A stretch of DNA of 47,062 nt from positions 1 to 47,062 of the forward strand of contig CAIRUC010000036.1 in NCBI GenBank assembly GCA_903881665.1, in the 5' to 3' direction. This document shows, in pieces, positions 1-7,499 of this stretch. Both the position numbers and the translations under genes were made by a program. The DNA is from an uncultured Bacteroidota bacterium. Lineage in GTDB: Bacteria; Bacteroidota; Bacteroidia; AKYH767-A; OLB10. The notes beneath the pieces were generated by a model, which was not told where the DNA came from, made no database searches, and saw only the letters and a program-made list of their open reading frames with translations. How positions within the stretch are numbered: position 1 is the stretch's first letter; each line of letters begins with the position of its first letter.

Positions 1-37
1 ATGCCGCGAGTTTGTCTCGCGGCATTCTTTTTATTTT
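1..37. terminator. Intrinsic terminator, probably bidirectional
   Basis: A perfect 10-bp stem (ATGCCGCGAG pairing with CTCGCGGCAT, loop TTTGT) is followed on the plus strand by a T-rich run. It lies 30 nt beyond the stop of pntB, which reads towards it, so it can end the minus-strand pnt transcript. It may also end a plus-strand gene left of the window, since the T-tract is on that side. Confidence 0.85.
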
Positions 38-55
38 TATATAACTTGTAAATTC

Positions 56-1468
56 CTACAACGACTTAATTTCCGCCACCAACTTCGTTAGTACAGCTTT
101 TGCATCGCCGAATAACATGCTCGTTTTAGGATTAAAGAATAATTCATTTTCGATACCTGCATATCCAGCATTCATCGAACGCTTATTAACAATAATATGT
201 GATGCGTTTTCAACATCTAAAATTGGCATTCCGTAAATAGGAGAGGATGGATCGTTGTGCGCCGCAGGATTAACAACATCATTTGCGCCAACAACTAAAA
301 CTACATCAGTAGATGAAAATTCAGGATTGATGTCTTCCATCTCTACTAACTTATCATACGATACATTCGACTCTGCTAATAGTACATTCATATGTCCTGG
401 CATACGACCAGCAACCGGATGAATGGCATATTTAACTTCTACACCGCGCTCTTCTAAAATTGTTTCTAATTCGTGAATTACGTGTTGTGCTTGTGCTACC
501 GCTAATCCGTATCCAGGTACAATAATTACTTTCTTCGAATAGTTCATTAATACCGCTGTATCTGACACATTGATGTCTTTAATACTTCCTGTAATATCAT
601 GTCCTGCATTTGTAGTTTCGCCTCCTCCAAATGCGCCAAAGATTACATTGCTCAACGGACGATTCATGGCTTTACACATGATCAAGGTAAGTAATGTACC
701 TGCAGATCCTACTAGGATACCACCCGTTAACATAATTTTATTATCATAAAGGAATCCTCCGAAAGCTGCTGCTAATCCCGTAAACGAGTTCAACAATGAA
801 ATTACAACTGGCATATCGGCTCCGCCAATAGGTATCGTAAACAATATTCCATAAAAGATAGCTAATGCAAATAAGCCATATAACAATACTGAATTTTCAG
901 GCGAATTAAATACCATCCATATTCCATATGCGATGGTTAAAATCATCACTACAGTATTTAAGATGTTGTATGATGGTAAGCGAACCGGCTTTTTCATGGT
1001 GCCGTTTAACTTTAAATAGGCAATAACTGAACCTGAAAATGAAACTGTACCAATTACCATTCCTGCAATAATGGCGGAAAGAGCTCCTGGATTTCCAAGA
1101 TTGTGGTGATACTCCATCAATCCGATTAAAGCAGCGCAAGCACCACCCATACCATTAAACATAGACACCAACTCTGGCATCTTTGTCATTTGTACTTTCT
1201 TAGCTGTTAACCAACCTATGATGGTTCCTATAATAATTGCTGCGAAGATTAAAACGTATATTATACCTGAAACAGTATAGTTTGGATTAATAACTCCATT
1301 ATCTTTTTTCTCGAATAAAAAGATGGTTCCGAGAATGGCAAGGGTCATACCCGCTGCTCCAATTAGGTTTCCTTTTCTGGCTGTTTTTGGATTCCCCATC
1401 ATTTTTAATCCGACGATGAAAGTTACCGAGCCAATCAGGTATGATATTTCGAGTAATGCACTCTTCAT
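56..1468 (-). CDS. pntB: NAD(P) transhydrogenase subunit beta
   Basis: Membrane and NADP(H)-binding subunit of proton-translocating transhydrogenase, which uses the proton gradient to drive hydride transfer from NADH to NADP+. The 470-residue length fits PntB. The first 270 residues are a series of hydrophobic helices (for example around 5-25, 70-90, 170-215 and 225-265). The last 170 form the NADP-binding domain III, with the motif VPGYGLAVAQAQ and, later, VLVVGANDVVNPAA, both typical of the family. It is the last gene of a three-gene set read from the right: pntAA, pntAB, pntB. The gap to pntAB is 40 nt, so they are co-transcribed. The ATG at 1468 starts directly at the first membrane helix. 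It supplies NADPH for biosynthesis; that role is inferred from the family. Confidence 0.97.
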   Translation of the reverse strand: MKSALLEISYLIGSVTFIVGLKMMGNPKTARKGNLIGAAGMTLAILGTIFLFEKKDNGVINPNYTVSGIIYVLIFAAIIIGTIIGWLTAKKVQMTKMPELVSMFNGMGGACAALIGLMEYHHNLGNPGALSAIIAGMVIGTVSFSGSVIAYLKLNGTMKKPVRLPSYNILNTVVMILTIAYGIWMVFNSPENSVLLYGLFALAIFYGILFTIPIGGADMPVVISLLNSFTGLAAAFGGFLYDNKIMLTGGILVGSAGTLLTLIMCKAMNRPLSNVIFGAFGGGETTNAGHDITGSIKDINVSDTAVLMNYSKKVIIVPGYGLAVAQAQHVIHELETILEERGVEVKYAIHPVAGRMPGHMNVLLAESNVSYDKLVEMEDINPEFSSTDVVLVVGANDVVNPAAHNDPSSPIYGMPILDVENASHIIVNKRSMNAGYAGIENELFFNPKTSMLFGDAKAVLTKLVAEIKSL

Positions 1469-1508
1469 AAATTTATTAATTAAGGTAAACTGTAATAATT
1501 AATGGGGA

Positions 1509-1814
1509 TTATTTTTTCTTGAACATTTCAAGCATGCGGTCGGTTACTACGAACCCACCAACGACGTTCAATGTTCCTAATAATACCGCTAATGTTCCTA
1601 ATGCTAATGCCATCACATTGCTGGCATCTACGTTTAACATTACGTAAATTGCTCCTACAATAACTACCCCGTGAATGGCATTCGCGCCACTCATTAATGG
1701 AGTATGTAATACTGTTGGTACTCCGCCAATCACTTCAATTCCTACGAATATGCTTAACACTACGAAATAAATCATTTCGCGGTGGTTAGAGATAAGTTCT
1801 AGTATTTGTTCCAT
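1509..1814 (-). CDS. pntAB: NAD(P) transhydrogenase subunit alpha, membrane part (PntAB)
   Basis: This 101-residue protein is the separate membrane domain that in enterobacteria is fused to the C-terminus of PntA. Three hydrophobic helices are visible (residues about 14-31, 47-64 and 68-91), ending in MLEMFKKK. The segment VPTVLHTPLMSGANAIHG is the conserved family signature. It lies 40 nt before pntB. In the usual three-gene form pntAA directly precedes it, but here a 545-nt stretch with a broken gene separates the two. Whether pntAB and pntB still share the pntAA promoter is therefore open. Confidence 0.95.
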   Translation of the reverse strand: MEQILELISNHREMIYFVVLSIFVGIEVIGGVPTVLHTPLMSGANAIHGVVIVGAIYVMLNVDASNVMALALGTLAVLLGTLNVVGGFVVTDRMLEMFKKK

Positions 1815-1863
1815 TTGTATTTTGATTCTTTTTTAAGCGTCTTATGGTAAATTAATGAATGAC

Positions 1864-2322
1864 TGAATGTTGGGTTCCTGCTTCAATTTTTATATCTATC
1901 TCGATATTTTCTTCTAGATGTCGCTAAAATTGCTGTAATTTCTTTTGATTGTTTAATTAGGTGATTTATTTCATCGGTTACTTCAATTTCAGCTTCTTTT
2001 ATTACTTCAAGCCATAAGTTTGTTTCATCAATCTCTTCTACAACGATACTCAATTTTGAAAAGAATTATTTATTTGATCTCGATCTGCATAATGCTCTGT
2101 AATTTGAAGCTAATGATGTAGCTGAACGAATCATTCGTTGCTTGATTATATAGTACATAATCATTTTTTTTGTTCGGCTAAATTTTATGACTTCAATCGC
2201 TAGTCTTTTTGTTCGATCTTGCATTTGATTTGCAAAATCAATTTTTGCTTTTGTTTTCTTGATTCATAGGAAAGGGGGTTTATAAAAAGTATTTTAAACA
2301 CTAATCATTTCCCCAACATTCA
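1864..2322. repeat. Inverted repeat flanking a decayed gene inside the pnt cluster
   Basis: An exact 11-bp inverted repeat (TGAATGTTGGG at 1864-1874; its complement at 2312-2322) encloses the four-helix-bundle pseudogene. Each arm is next to short ATTCA/TCATT-type repeats (1853-1868 and 2318-2366). These look like the ends of a small inserted unit. The repeat is seen directly; mobility is inferred. Confidence 0.5.
1883..2267 (-). pseudogene. Four-helix-bundle protein (23S rRNA intervening-sequence type), broken
   Basis: Minus-strand translation gives segments such as QDRTKRLAIEVIKF, MIRSATSLASNYRALCR, KLSIVVEEIDETNLWLEVI and TAILATSRRKYRD. These follow the order and spacing of the widespread four-helix-bundle family found in 23S rRNA intervening sequences and near mobile loci. 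The reading frame is broken by an in-frame TAA at 2066-2068, after RSRSNK. The N-terminus needs a one-base frameshift in an A-rich run to join the ATG at 2267 to the conserved frame. So the copy is very probably dead. It sits on the same strand as the pnt genes, between pntAA and pntAB. Confidence 0.75.
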
Positions 2323-2359
2323 ATCCTTCAATCAATCATTAATTTAGTCATTTATTTAT

Positions 2360-3463
2360 TCATTTCAATTTCTGCCCTTGATGTGTTATCAGAGAGCCTT
2401 TCGTAATTTCCTCATCCATTTCCCACTTAAAGCCGTCTTTTGTAGCAAGATGTAAAAGGAATGTTTGTATGTTTTTTGCGTATAAGTCAGATGCGTTTAA
2501 CGGTAGAAGGGAAGGGATGTTCGATTCTCCAATAATAGTAACTCCGTGTTTAACTACTGTTTTGTTGACTTCACTTAAAACGCAATTCCCTCCTTGTTCT
2601 ACGGCCATGTCCACAATTACAGATCCGAAGCGCATACTTTTAACCATGTCTTCAGTAACTAATATAGGTGCTTTTCTTCCAGGGATTAATGCAGTGGTAA
2701 TAACGATGTCGGCATCAGAAACGTGTTTTGCAACTAGTTCTTGTTGGTTTTTAAGGAATTCTTCCGATACTCCTTTTACATATCCGCCTTCTATTTGAAT
2801 GGAAGCATCACCTTTTACCATGATGAATTTTCCGCCTAAGGATTCTACTTGTTCTTTTGTTTCGGGACGAATATCGGTCACCTCCACAATCGCACCTAAA
2901 CGCTTTGCTGTTGCGATGGCTTGTAATCCTGCAACACCTGCCCCGAAGATAACCACCTTAGATGGTTTGATGGTGCCCGCAGCAGTCATCAATAAAGGGA
3001 AAATTTTCCCCAAAGTGTTGGCTGCAAGTATTACTGACTTATATCCCGCAAGGTTAGCTTGCGAACTTAGTGCGTCCATTTTCTGAGCGCGTGATATTCG
3101 CGGAATAGCATCAACCGAAAAGGCTGAAATGCCTTTTGCTACACAAGCATCAACAATTTCAGGGTTGGTGCCGGCCATCATAAATGAAAGTAGAACAGCA
3201 CCACTTTTCATTTTGCCAATCTCTTCTATCGAGGGAGCATTTACTTTTAAAATTACATCCGCATCAGCGTATAGCTTGTCAATTTCGTTTTCAAGGGTAA
3301 CACCAGCAGCTACGTATTGTTCGTCGGAAAAATAGGAACTAAGACCTGCACCCGCTTGTATGTTTAAAGAAAAGCCCGCTTTTATAAGTTGCTCGGCAAC
3401 AACCGGGGTAATTGCAACTCTTTTTTCAAATTCTTTGGTTTCTTTCGGAACTCCTATCAGCAT
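2360..3463 (-). CDS. pntAA: NAD(P) transhydrogenase subunit alpha 1 (NAD-binding)
   Basis: Soluble NAD(H)-binding domain I of the transhydrogenase, related to alanine dehydrogenase. The 367 residues begin with MLIGVPKETKEFEKRVAITP, the classic start of this family. Residues 125-144 carry the RAQKMDALSSQ...AGYK signature of the NAD site, and 174-179 form the Rossmann GxGxxG (FGAGVAGLQA). The membrane part is a separate gene, pntAB, which is the usual arrangement outside enterobacteria. The start at 3463 is the only sensible ATG. No strong Bacteroidetes promoter is visible directly upstream; the best -7 candidate is TTCCTTTG at 3522-3515, with one mismatch. Confidence 0.97.
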   Translation of the reverse strand: MLIGVPKETKEFEKRVAITPVVAEQLIKAGFSLNIQAGAGLSSYFSDEQYVAAGVTLENEIDKLYADADVILKVNAPSIEEIGKMKSGAVLLSFMMAGTNPEIVDACVAKGISAFSVDAIPRISRAQKMDALSSQANLAGYKSVILAANTLGKIFPLLMTAAGTIKPSKVVIFGAGVAGLQAIATAKRLGAIVEVTDIRPETKEQVESLGGKFIMVKGDASIQIEGGYVKGVSEEFLKNQQELVAKHVSDADIVITTALIPGRKAPILVTEDMVKSMRFGSVIVDMAVEQGGNCVLSEVNKTVVKHGVTIIGESNIPSLLPLNASDLYAKNIQTFLLHLATKDGFKWEMDEEITKGSLITHQGQKLK

Positions 3464-3823
3464 AATCGATGAATAAGGATTTATAATTTAATAACCGTAT
3501 TTCGGTTACGGCTGCAAAGGAAGCTAAAATCAATGATTTTTGGGGTGATATTTTCCTATCAATAATGCGATTTATGTCACATTGAAAGTATTTATTCGAA
3601 TTCCTGTATACGAATAGGTTTAAATTGAAATGTTTATTTGTTTATTTTTTTCTATAAATTAATTATAAAACAGTTGTTTAGATGTGTTTAATTGAAGCAA
3701 TACTTTTTATTTGTTTTCGTGTCGAGGTTATGAGTATTCCAAGTACCTTCGAATTATTAATTCCTAATTAAATTTTTTAGGTTGCTTAAGTTTTACGATT
3801 TTTGTTGAGTAATATTCACTTTA
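3464..3823. other. Divergent intergenic region, pntAA / small conserved protein
   Basis: This 360-nt AT-rich gap has no open frame of interest. It must hold two divergent promoters. A small hairpin (TAACCG, loop TATTT, CGGTTA, 3492-3508) lies in the probable pntAA leader. I could not identify a convincing promoter for the plus-strand gene at 3824. Confidence 0.4.
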
Positions 3824-4165
3824 ATGGCCAAGTTTACTCCCGCATTTCTGAAAAAATTGGAAGAGCTCCTTAAAGAGCAAGGCTACGACGTACGCTATGA
3901 AAAGGGTAATTTTAAGTCTGGATTTTGTGTTTTAGAAGATAAGAAAGTAGTGGTTATCAATAAGTTCTCAACTCTTGAAAGTCGAATTCAGGCTTTAACG
4001 GAGATTATAATATCACTTACAAAAGGCGGACAAATCAGCACTGATTTAAGGTCGGTGGGATTGAAAAATCCGATGGTAGATCCTACTCATGATGCAGAAA
4101 TTGATTTCGATGCCACTGAATCAACCGATGTTTCCGCTGAAGAATCATCAAATACTGGAGAATAA
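3824..4165 (+). CDS. Conserved hypothetical protein, 113 aa
   Basis: A small soluble protein with a basic, helical N-terminus (KFTPAFLKKLEELLKEQGY) and a strongly acidic, Ser/Thr-rich C-terminal tail from about residue 88 (DPTHDAEIDFDATESTDVS). The middle part resembles short Bacteroidota proteins of unknown function (LEDKKVVVINKFSTLESRI). No catalytic motif or membrane segment is visible. It ends 3 nt before the metallo-hydrolase gene, so the two are almost certainly one transcript and may work together. I cannot name a function. Confidence 0.85.
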   Translation: MAKFTPAFLKKLEELLKEQGYDVRYEKGNFKSGFCVLEDKKVVVINKFSTLESRIQALTEIIISLTKGGQISTDLRSVGLKNPMVDPTHDAEIDFDATESTDVSAEESSNTGE

Positions 4166-4168
4166 AAA

Positions 4169-4939
4169 TTGGGTCTGAAGGTTACATTTTTAGGAACGGG
4201 AACTTCTCAGGGTGTTCCGGTAATCGCTTGTGATTGTGAGGTTTGTTCTTCATTGGATCCTCGCGATAATCGTTTACGTACCTCGGTAATGATTGAAGAT
4301 GAGTCAACTACCGTTGTAATTGATTCGGGTCCTGATTTTCGTCAGCAGCTCTTGAGGGCGACTGTAAAAAAGCTTGACGGATTGCTATTTACCCACGAAC
4401 ATAAAGACCATATTGCCGGTATGGACGATATTAGGGCGTTCAATTATATATGTCGCCAACCAGTAGATATTTATGCTACAACTCAAGTTCAAACGGCATT
4501 AGTTCGTGAATTTCATTATGCTTTTGATGAATTAAAATACCCGGGTGTTCCCGAATTAAACGTACATACCATTGAAAATAAGCAGTTTAATATAGGAACG
4601 ATTTCTTTTCTTCCTATTTTAGTGAAGCATTTTAAAATGGATGTTTTTGGATATCGTATTGGCGATTTTACTTACATTACAGATGCTAATTATATTTCTG
4701 AGGAAGAAATTGATAAAATTAAAGGATCAAAAGTTTTGGTGATTAATGCATTACGTCGCGAACCGCATGTTTCTCATTTTACTTTAGAGGAGGCCGTGAA
4801 GATGATCGACCGTATTGCGCCCGAAAAAGCGTACTTAACGCATTTAAGTCATCAAATTGGTAGGCATGAAGATATCGCTAAGGAGTTGCCTTCTTATGTT
4901 GAATGTGCCTTCGATGGCTTAGTACTCAATTTTGGTTAA
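4169..4939 (+). CDS. MBL-fold metallo-hydrolase, PhnP-like
   Basis: Metallo-beta-lactamase-fold phosphodiesterase of 256 residues. The metal-binding HxHxDH motif is H76-E-H78-K-D80-H81, with further ligands expected in ITDANY and THLSHQIGRHED. The N-terminal CDCEVCSS cysteine cluster (C21, C23, C26) resembles the structural zinc site of PhnP, which cleaves 5-phosphoribosyl 1,2-cyclic phosphate. No other phn genes are nearby, so the substrate here is unknown. The start is TTG at 4169, 3 nt after the previous stop; no in-frame ATG is close enough to keep the conserved N-terminal strand. Confidence 0.9.
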   Translation: MGLKVTFLGTGTSQGVPVIACDCEVCSSLDPRDNRLRTSVMIEDESTTVVIDSGPDFRQQLLRATVKKLDGLLFTHEHKDHIAGMDDIRAFNYICRQPVDIYATTQVQTALVREFHYAFDELKYPGVPELNVHTIENKQFNIGTISFLPILVKHFKMDVFGYRIGDFTYITDANYISEEEIDKIKGSKVLVINALRREPHVSHFTLEEAVKMIDRIAPEKAYLTHLSHQIGRHEDIAKELPSYVECAFDGLVLNFG

Positions 4940-5060
4940 TCGGTTTGTAGCTGCCCGAAGAGCGGTAATTTTATCACAAAACTTGATTTGAAAAACTAAT
5001 GTTTGATAAACCACAAAACTGTCTTTGGAGCACGAAACAATGCCTTTTGGCTAGGTGCTG

Positions 5061-5574
5061 TTATGCCCAGTATTAATTTGATGTATTAGACAATTCCTTT
5101 CATCGAAGATCGGTCTGTTGGTCAATCCATTGTTTTGATTTGTAGCCTCCACTTCTTAAACTTAAACTTATTAGTTTCCCATCTCCAATCGTAAAGTTTA
5201 TACTATTGTCTTTTTCTATTTCTATATAACGGCCATCTGATACCTTGAAAACGCCATTTAAACCTTTAATTGTTAGGCCATCAATTGAATTATTGGTATT
5301 TAACCAAGCAATAATTCTTTTACACCTGAATTCTCGCTTTTTTTAACTGGTTGAATTATTTCGAGTTATTTTTGCTACCCTTTTTATTTCTATTAACTGC
5401 AGGAAAGATGCAATGCCAATTTCAACTCCAATACTTGTATTTATTTGATTATTGGAAAGAGACAATCCCAATGCTGCTAATATTACAATTGTCGGCCTTT
5501 ATATGGATATATGGAATGATCTAACGATTTTAATCCAGTGAAAGATAAAGCTCCAAAAATAATATTGGGTATAA
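5061..5574. repeat. Imperfect inverted repeat bounding a decayed island
   Basis: The arm at 5061-5079 (TTATGCCCAGTATTAATTT) matches the reverse complement of 5556-5574 at 16 of 19 positions. The two arms enclose a broken minus-strand gene. Outside the left arm (5027-5067) is a GC-richer structured motif. This marks the likely limits of an inserted gene unit between the metallo-hydrolase and cmk. The rest of the 720-nt gap (4940-5060 and 5575-5647) shows nothing else recognisable apart from the cmk promoter. Confidence 0.5.
5100..5498 (-). pseudogene. Broken gene of unknown function with a membrane segment
   Basis: One minus-strand frame reads through the region with a single in-frame stop (TAA at 5343-5345) and no start codon. 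The upstream half has a hydrophobic stretch (VILAALGLSLS followed by IGVEIGIASFLQLI). The downstream half reads like a soluble beta-rich domain, with segments LTIKGLNGVFKVSDGRYIEI and INFTIGDGKLISLSL, ending at TGA 5100. Codon use looks protein-like, which is why I call it a remnant rather than noise. The family is not recognised. Confidence 0.45.
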
Positions 5575-5647
5575 ATTAAACTTTATTTTCTTTTAGTATT
5601 ATTCAAAATCAGTGATGTTTTTATAGGAAAAATCAGGTTTTACACCG

Positions 5648-5655
5648 TATCTTTG
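5648..5655 (+). promoter_or_regulatory. cmk: cmk promoter -7 box
   Basis: TATCTTTG fits the Bacteroidetes -7 consensus TAnnTTTG exactly. Only 5 nt separate it from the cmk ATG, so transcription should start at or next to the start codon. No clear TTTG -33 element is visible at the usual distance. Confidence 0.6.
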
Positions 5656-5660
5656 GCATC

Positions 5661-6380
5661 ATGCATTCTCGATTGATAATTGCCATAGACGGATATTCTT
5701 CTTGTGGTAAAAGCACCGTGGCGAAAGCCCTTGCTAAACGTTTGGGTCTACAGTATATAGATTCCGGAGCAATGTACCGAGCTGTTACGTTGTATTTTAT
5801 GAAAAATAATATTCCGATTCCTTTTCCAGAACAGCTTCAAAACATGGATTTCAATTTTGAACCCGTACTTGATAAAATACATATTGATTTTCGGGTTAAT
5901 CCCTCAACTGGACTTAGTGATGTGCATTTAAATGGAGTAGACGTGGAGAAAGAAATTCGTTCAATGGCTATTAGTGAACAAGTAAGTCATGTAAGTGCTA
6001 TAAAAGCTGTTCGTGTTCGTTTGGTTGAACTGCAGAAGAAAGCGGGAATGATGGGCGGTTTGGTGATGGACGGACGTGATATTGGTACGGTTGTATTTCC
6101 TCATGCCGATCTTAAACTTTTCATGAAAGCCGATCCTATGGTTCGAGCTGAACGCAGATTTAAGGAGCTTAGCTTGAAAGGAACAAAAGTAACCATGGAA
6201 GAGGTGATTAATAATGTAGTGGGGCGTGATTATGAAGATACGCATCGAGAGGAAAGTCCTTTGCGCAAAGCAAACGATTCATTTATACTCGATAATACTC
6301 ACCTTACGCAAGAAGAGCAGGTAGATATTGTGATGAAAGAAATAGTGAGGTTGAAGGATAGCATAAAACAGGGTTTTTAA
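5661..6380 (+). CDS. cmk: Cytidylate kinase
   Basis: Phosphorylates CMP and dCMP with ATP in pyrimidine nucleotide metabolism. The 239-residue protein opens with the P-loop GYSSCGKST (residues 11-19), followed by YIDSGAMYRAVT, the CMP-binding signature. VVFPHADLKLFMKADPMVRAERR and the RDYEDTHREESPL lid region are also typical. The length is normal to slightly long. The start at 5661 is fixed by the -7 box ending 5 nt before it. ispH follows after 32 nt, a frequent neighbour of cmk-type genes, and probably shares its transcript. Confidence 0.97.
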   Translation: MHSRLIIAIDGYSSCGKSTVAKALAKRLGLQYIDSGAMYRAVTLYFMKNNIPIPFPEQLQNMDFNFEPVLDKIHIDFRVNPSTGLSDVHLNGVDVEKEIRSMAISEQVSHVSAIKAVRVRLVELQKKAGMMGGLVMDGRDIGTVVFPHADLKLFMKADPMVRAERRFKELSLKGTKVTMEEVINNVVGRDYEDTHREESPLRKANDSFILDNTHLTQEEQVDIVMKEIVRLKDSIKQGF

Positions 6381-6412
6381 ACTTTTAAGCAATTTTAAAT
6401 GTTATTTATCAC

Positions 6413-7315
6413 ATGGATAAAGTGAAAATTACGATTGATGGAAATTCAGGTTTTTGCTTCGGAGTAGTGTATGCTATTCAGATGGCAGAAGATGAATTAG
6501 ATCAAAACGGACATCTCTATTGCCTCGGCGATATCGTTCATAATAATATGGAGGTAGATCGTTTAAAAGCAAAAGGTTTGGAAATAATCGATCATGCTCA
6601 GTTGGAGTCGCTTAAGGATTGTAAGGTTTTAATAAGAGCCCACGGCGAACCTCCTTCAACTTATAAAACGGCACTCCAGAATAATATTGAACTTATTGAT
6701 GCCTCTTGTCCGGTCGTATTGAAATTGCAACATCGTGTAAAAACGAGTTTTGAAGATGTAAATGAAGGAGGGCAGATTGTTATTTATGGTCAGCCAGGAC
6801 ATGCTGAAGTGAATGGGTTAGTTGGCCAAACCAATGGAGATGCAATTGTGGTTTTTTCTGAGGAAGATCTCGATAATATTGACTTTAATAAGCCAATTCA
6901 TTTCTTTTCTCAAACTACTAAAAGTACCCTTGGTTTCGAGAAAATGGAGCAGCTAATTCAAGAAAAAATAGTAAAACACAAAGGATCGCTCGAAGAAGGT
7001 GATTTTGTATCGAATGATACGCTTTGTCGACAGGTTTCAAATCGCGAACCTCAGCTAAAAAGGTTTGCAAAAGAACACGACGTAATTGTGTTTGTAAGCG
7101 GAAAGAAAAGTTCAAATGGGAAAGCTTTATATAGCGTTTGTAAATCCCAAAATGAGGAAAGCTATTTTGTGTCAAGTCCAGATGAAATTGATGCGCTTTG
7201 GTTCGATAAAAAACACTCCGTTGGCATCGCTGGTGCCACCTCCACGCCAATGTGGTTAATGAAGAGAGTCCAAGAAAAAATCGCTGGATGTGTTGGGGAA
7301 GCCCAATTTGCCTGA
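6413..7315 (+). CDS. ispH: 4-hydroxy-3-methylbut-2-enyl diphosphate reductase
   Basis: Last enzyme of the methylerythritol phosphate pathway, reducing HMBPP to isopentenyl and dimethylallyl diphosphate with a [4Fe-4S] cluster. The three cluster cysteines are visible: C15 (GFCFGV), C99 (DASCPV) and C205 (NDTLCRQV). Substrate-binding histidines are in VHNNMEV (H43), AHGEPP (H77) and QPGHAEV (H130). The C-terminal GKKSSNGKAL and GATSTP motifs are also present. The 300-residue length is normal. The gene implies that this organism uses the MEP route for isoprenoids. It lies 32 nt after cmk; a 184-nt gap with its own promoter separates it from rpsA. Confidence 0.97.
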   Translation: MDKVKITIDGNSGFCFGVVYAIQMAEDELDQNGHLYCLGDIVHNNMEVDRLKAKGLEIIDHAQLESLKDCKVLIRAHGEPPSTYKTALQNNIELIDASCPVVLKLQHRVKTSFEDVNEGGQIVIYGQPGHAEVNGLVGQTNGDAIVVFSEEDLDNIDFNKPIHFFSQTTKSTLGFEKMEQLIQEKIVKHKGSLEEGDFVSNDTLCRQVSNREPQLKRFAKEHDVIVFVSGKKSSNGKALYSVCKSQNEESYFVSSPDEIDALWFDKKHSVGIAGATSTPMWLMKRVQEKIAGCVGEAQFA

Positions 7316-7425
7316 ATGATTTTCATCCTTTTTTCTGCAAGCATACATTTTTAATGTGTTTAAACAGCTGATTATCAAAAGTATTTACGTTTTGAAGGGG
7401 TACTTGAAATCATTCCAATAATTGC

Positions 7426-7456
7426 TTTGATATTCATTATTAGTTTATTACATTTG
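7426..7456 (+). promoter_or_regulatory. rpsA: rpsA promoter (-33 and -7 boxes)
   Basis: TTTG at 7426-7429 and TACATTTG at 7449-7456 are separated by 19 nt, a full match to the Bacteroidetes housekeeping promoter. The predicted start near 7463 gives a leader of about 37 nt before rpsA. This is the best promoter in the window. Confidence 0.85.
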
Positions 7457-7462
7457 CGCTCC

Positions 7463-7487
7463 TTTTTTACGGAAGGTCCGTAAAGAG
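7463..7487 (+). promoter_or_regulatory. rpsA: Leader hairpin of rpsA
   Basis: TTTACGGA (7466-7473) pairs perfectly with TCCGTAAA (7477-7484) around a 3-nt AGG loop. Three further outer pairs are possible, counting G-U wobbles, back to 7463, the predicted transcription start. The hairpin ends about 12 nt before the ATG and is not followed by a T-run, so it is not a terminator. S1 autoregulates its own mRNA in Escherichia coli through leader structure. A similar role here is inference. Confidence 0.5.
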
Positions 7488-7499
7488 TTAACAATTTAG

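Noticed and set aside
906..1139. Small frames inside pntB, pntAA, gyrA and other genes
   Set aside because: They lie within strongly conserved coding regions in another frame or strand, with no family match and unlike composition.
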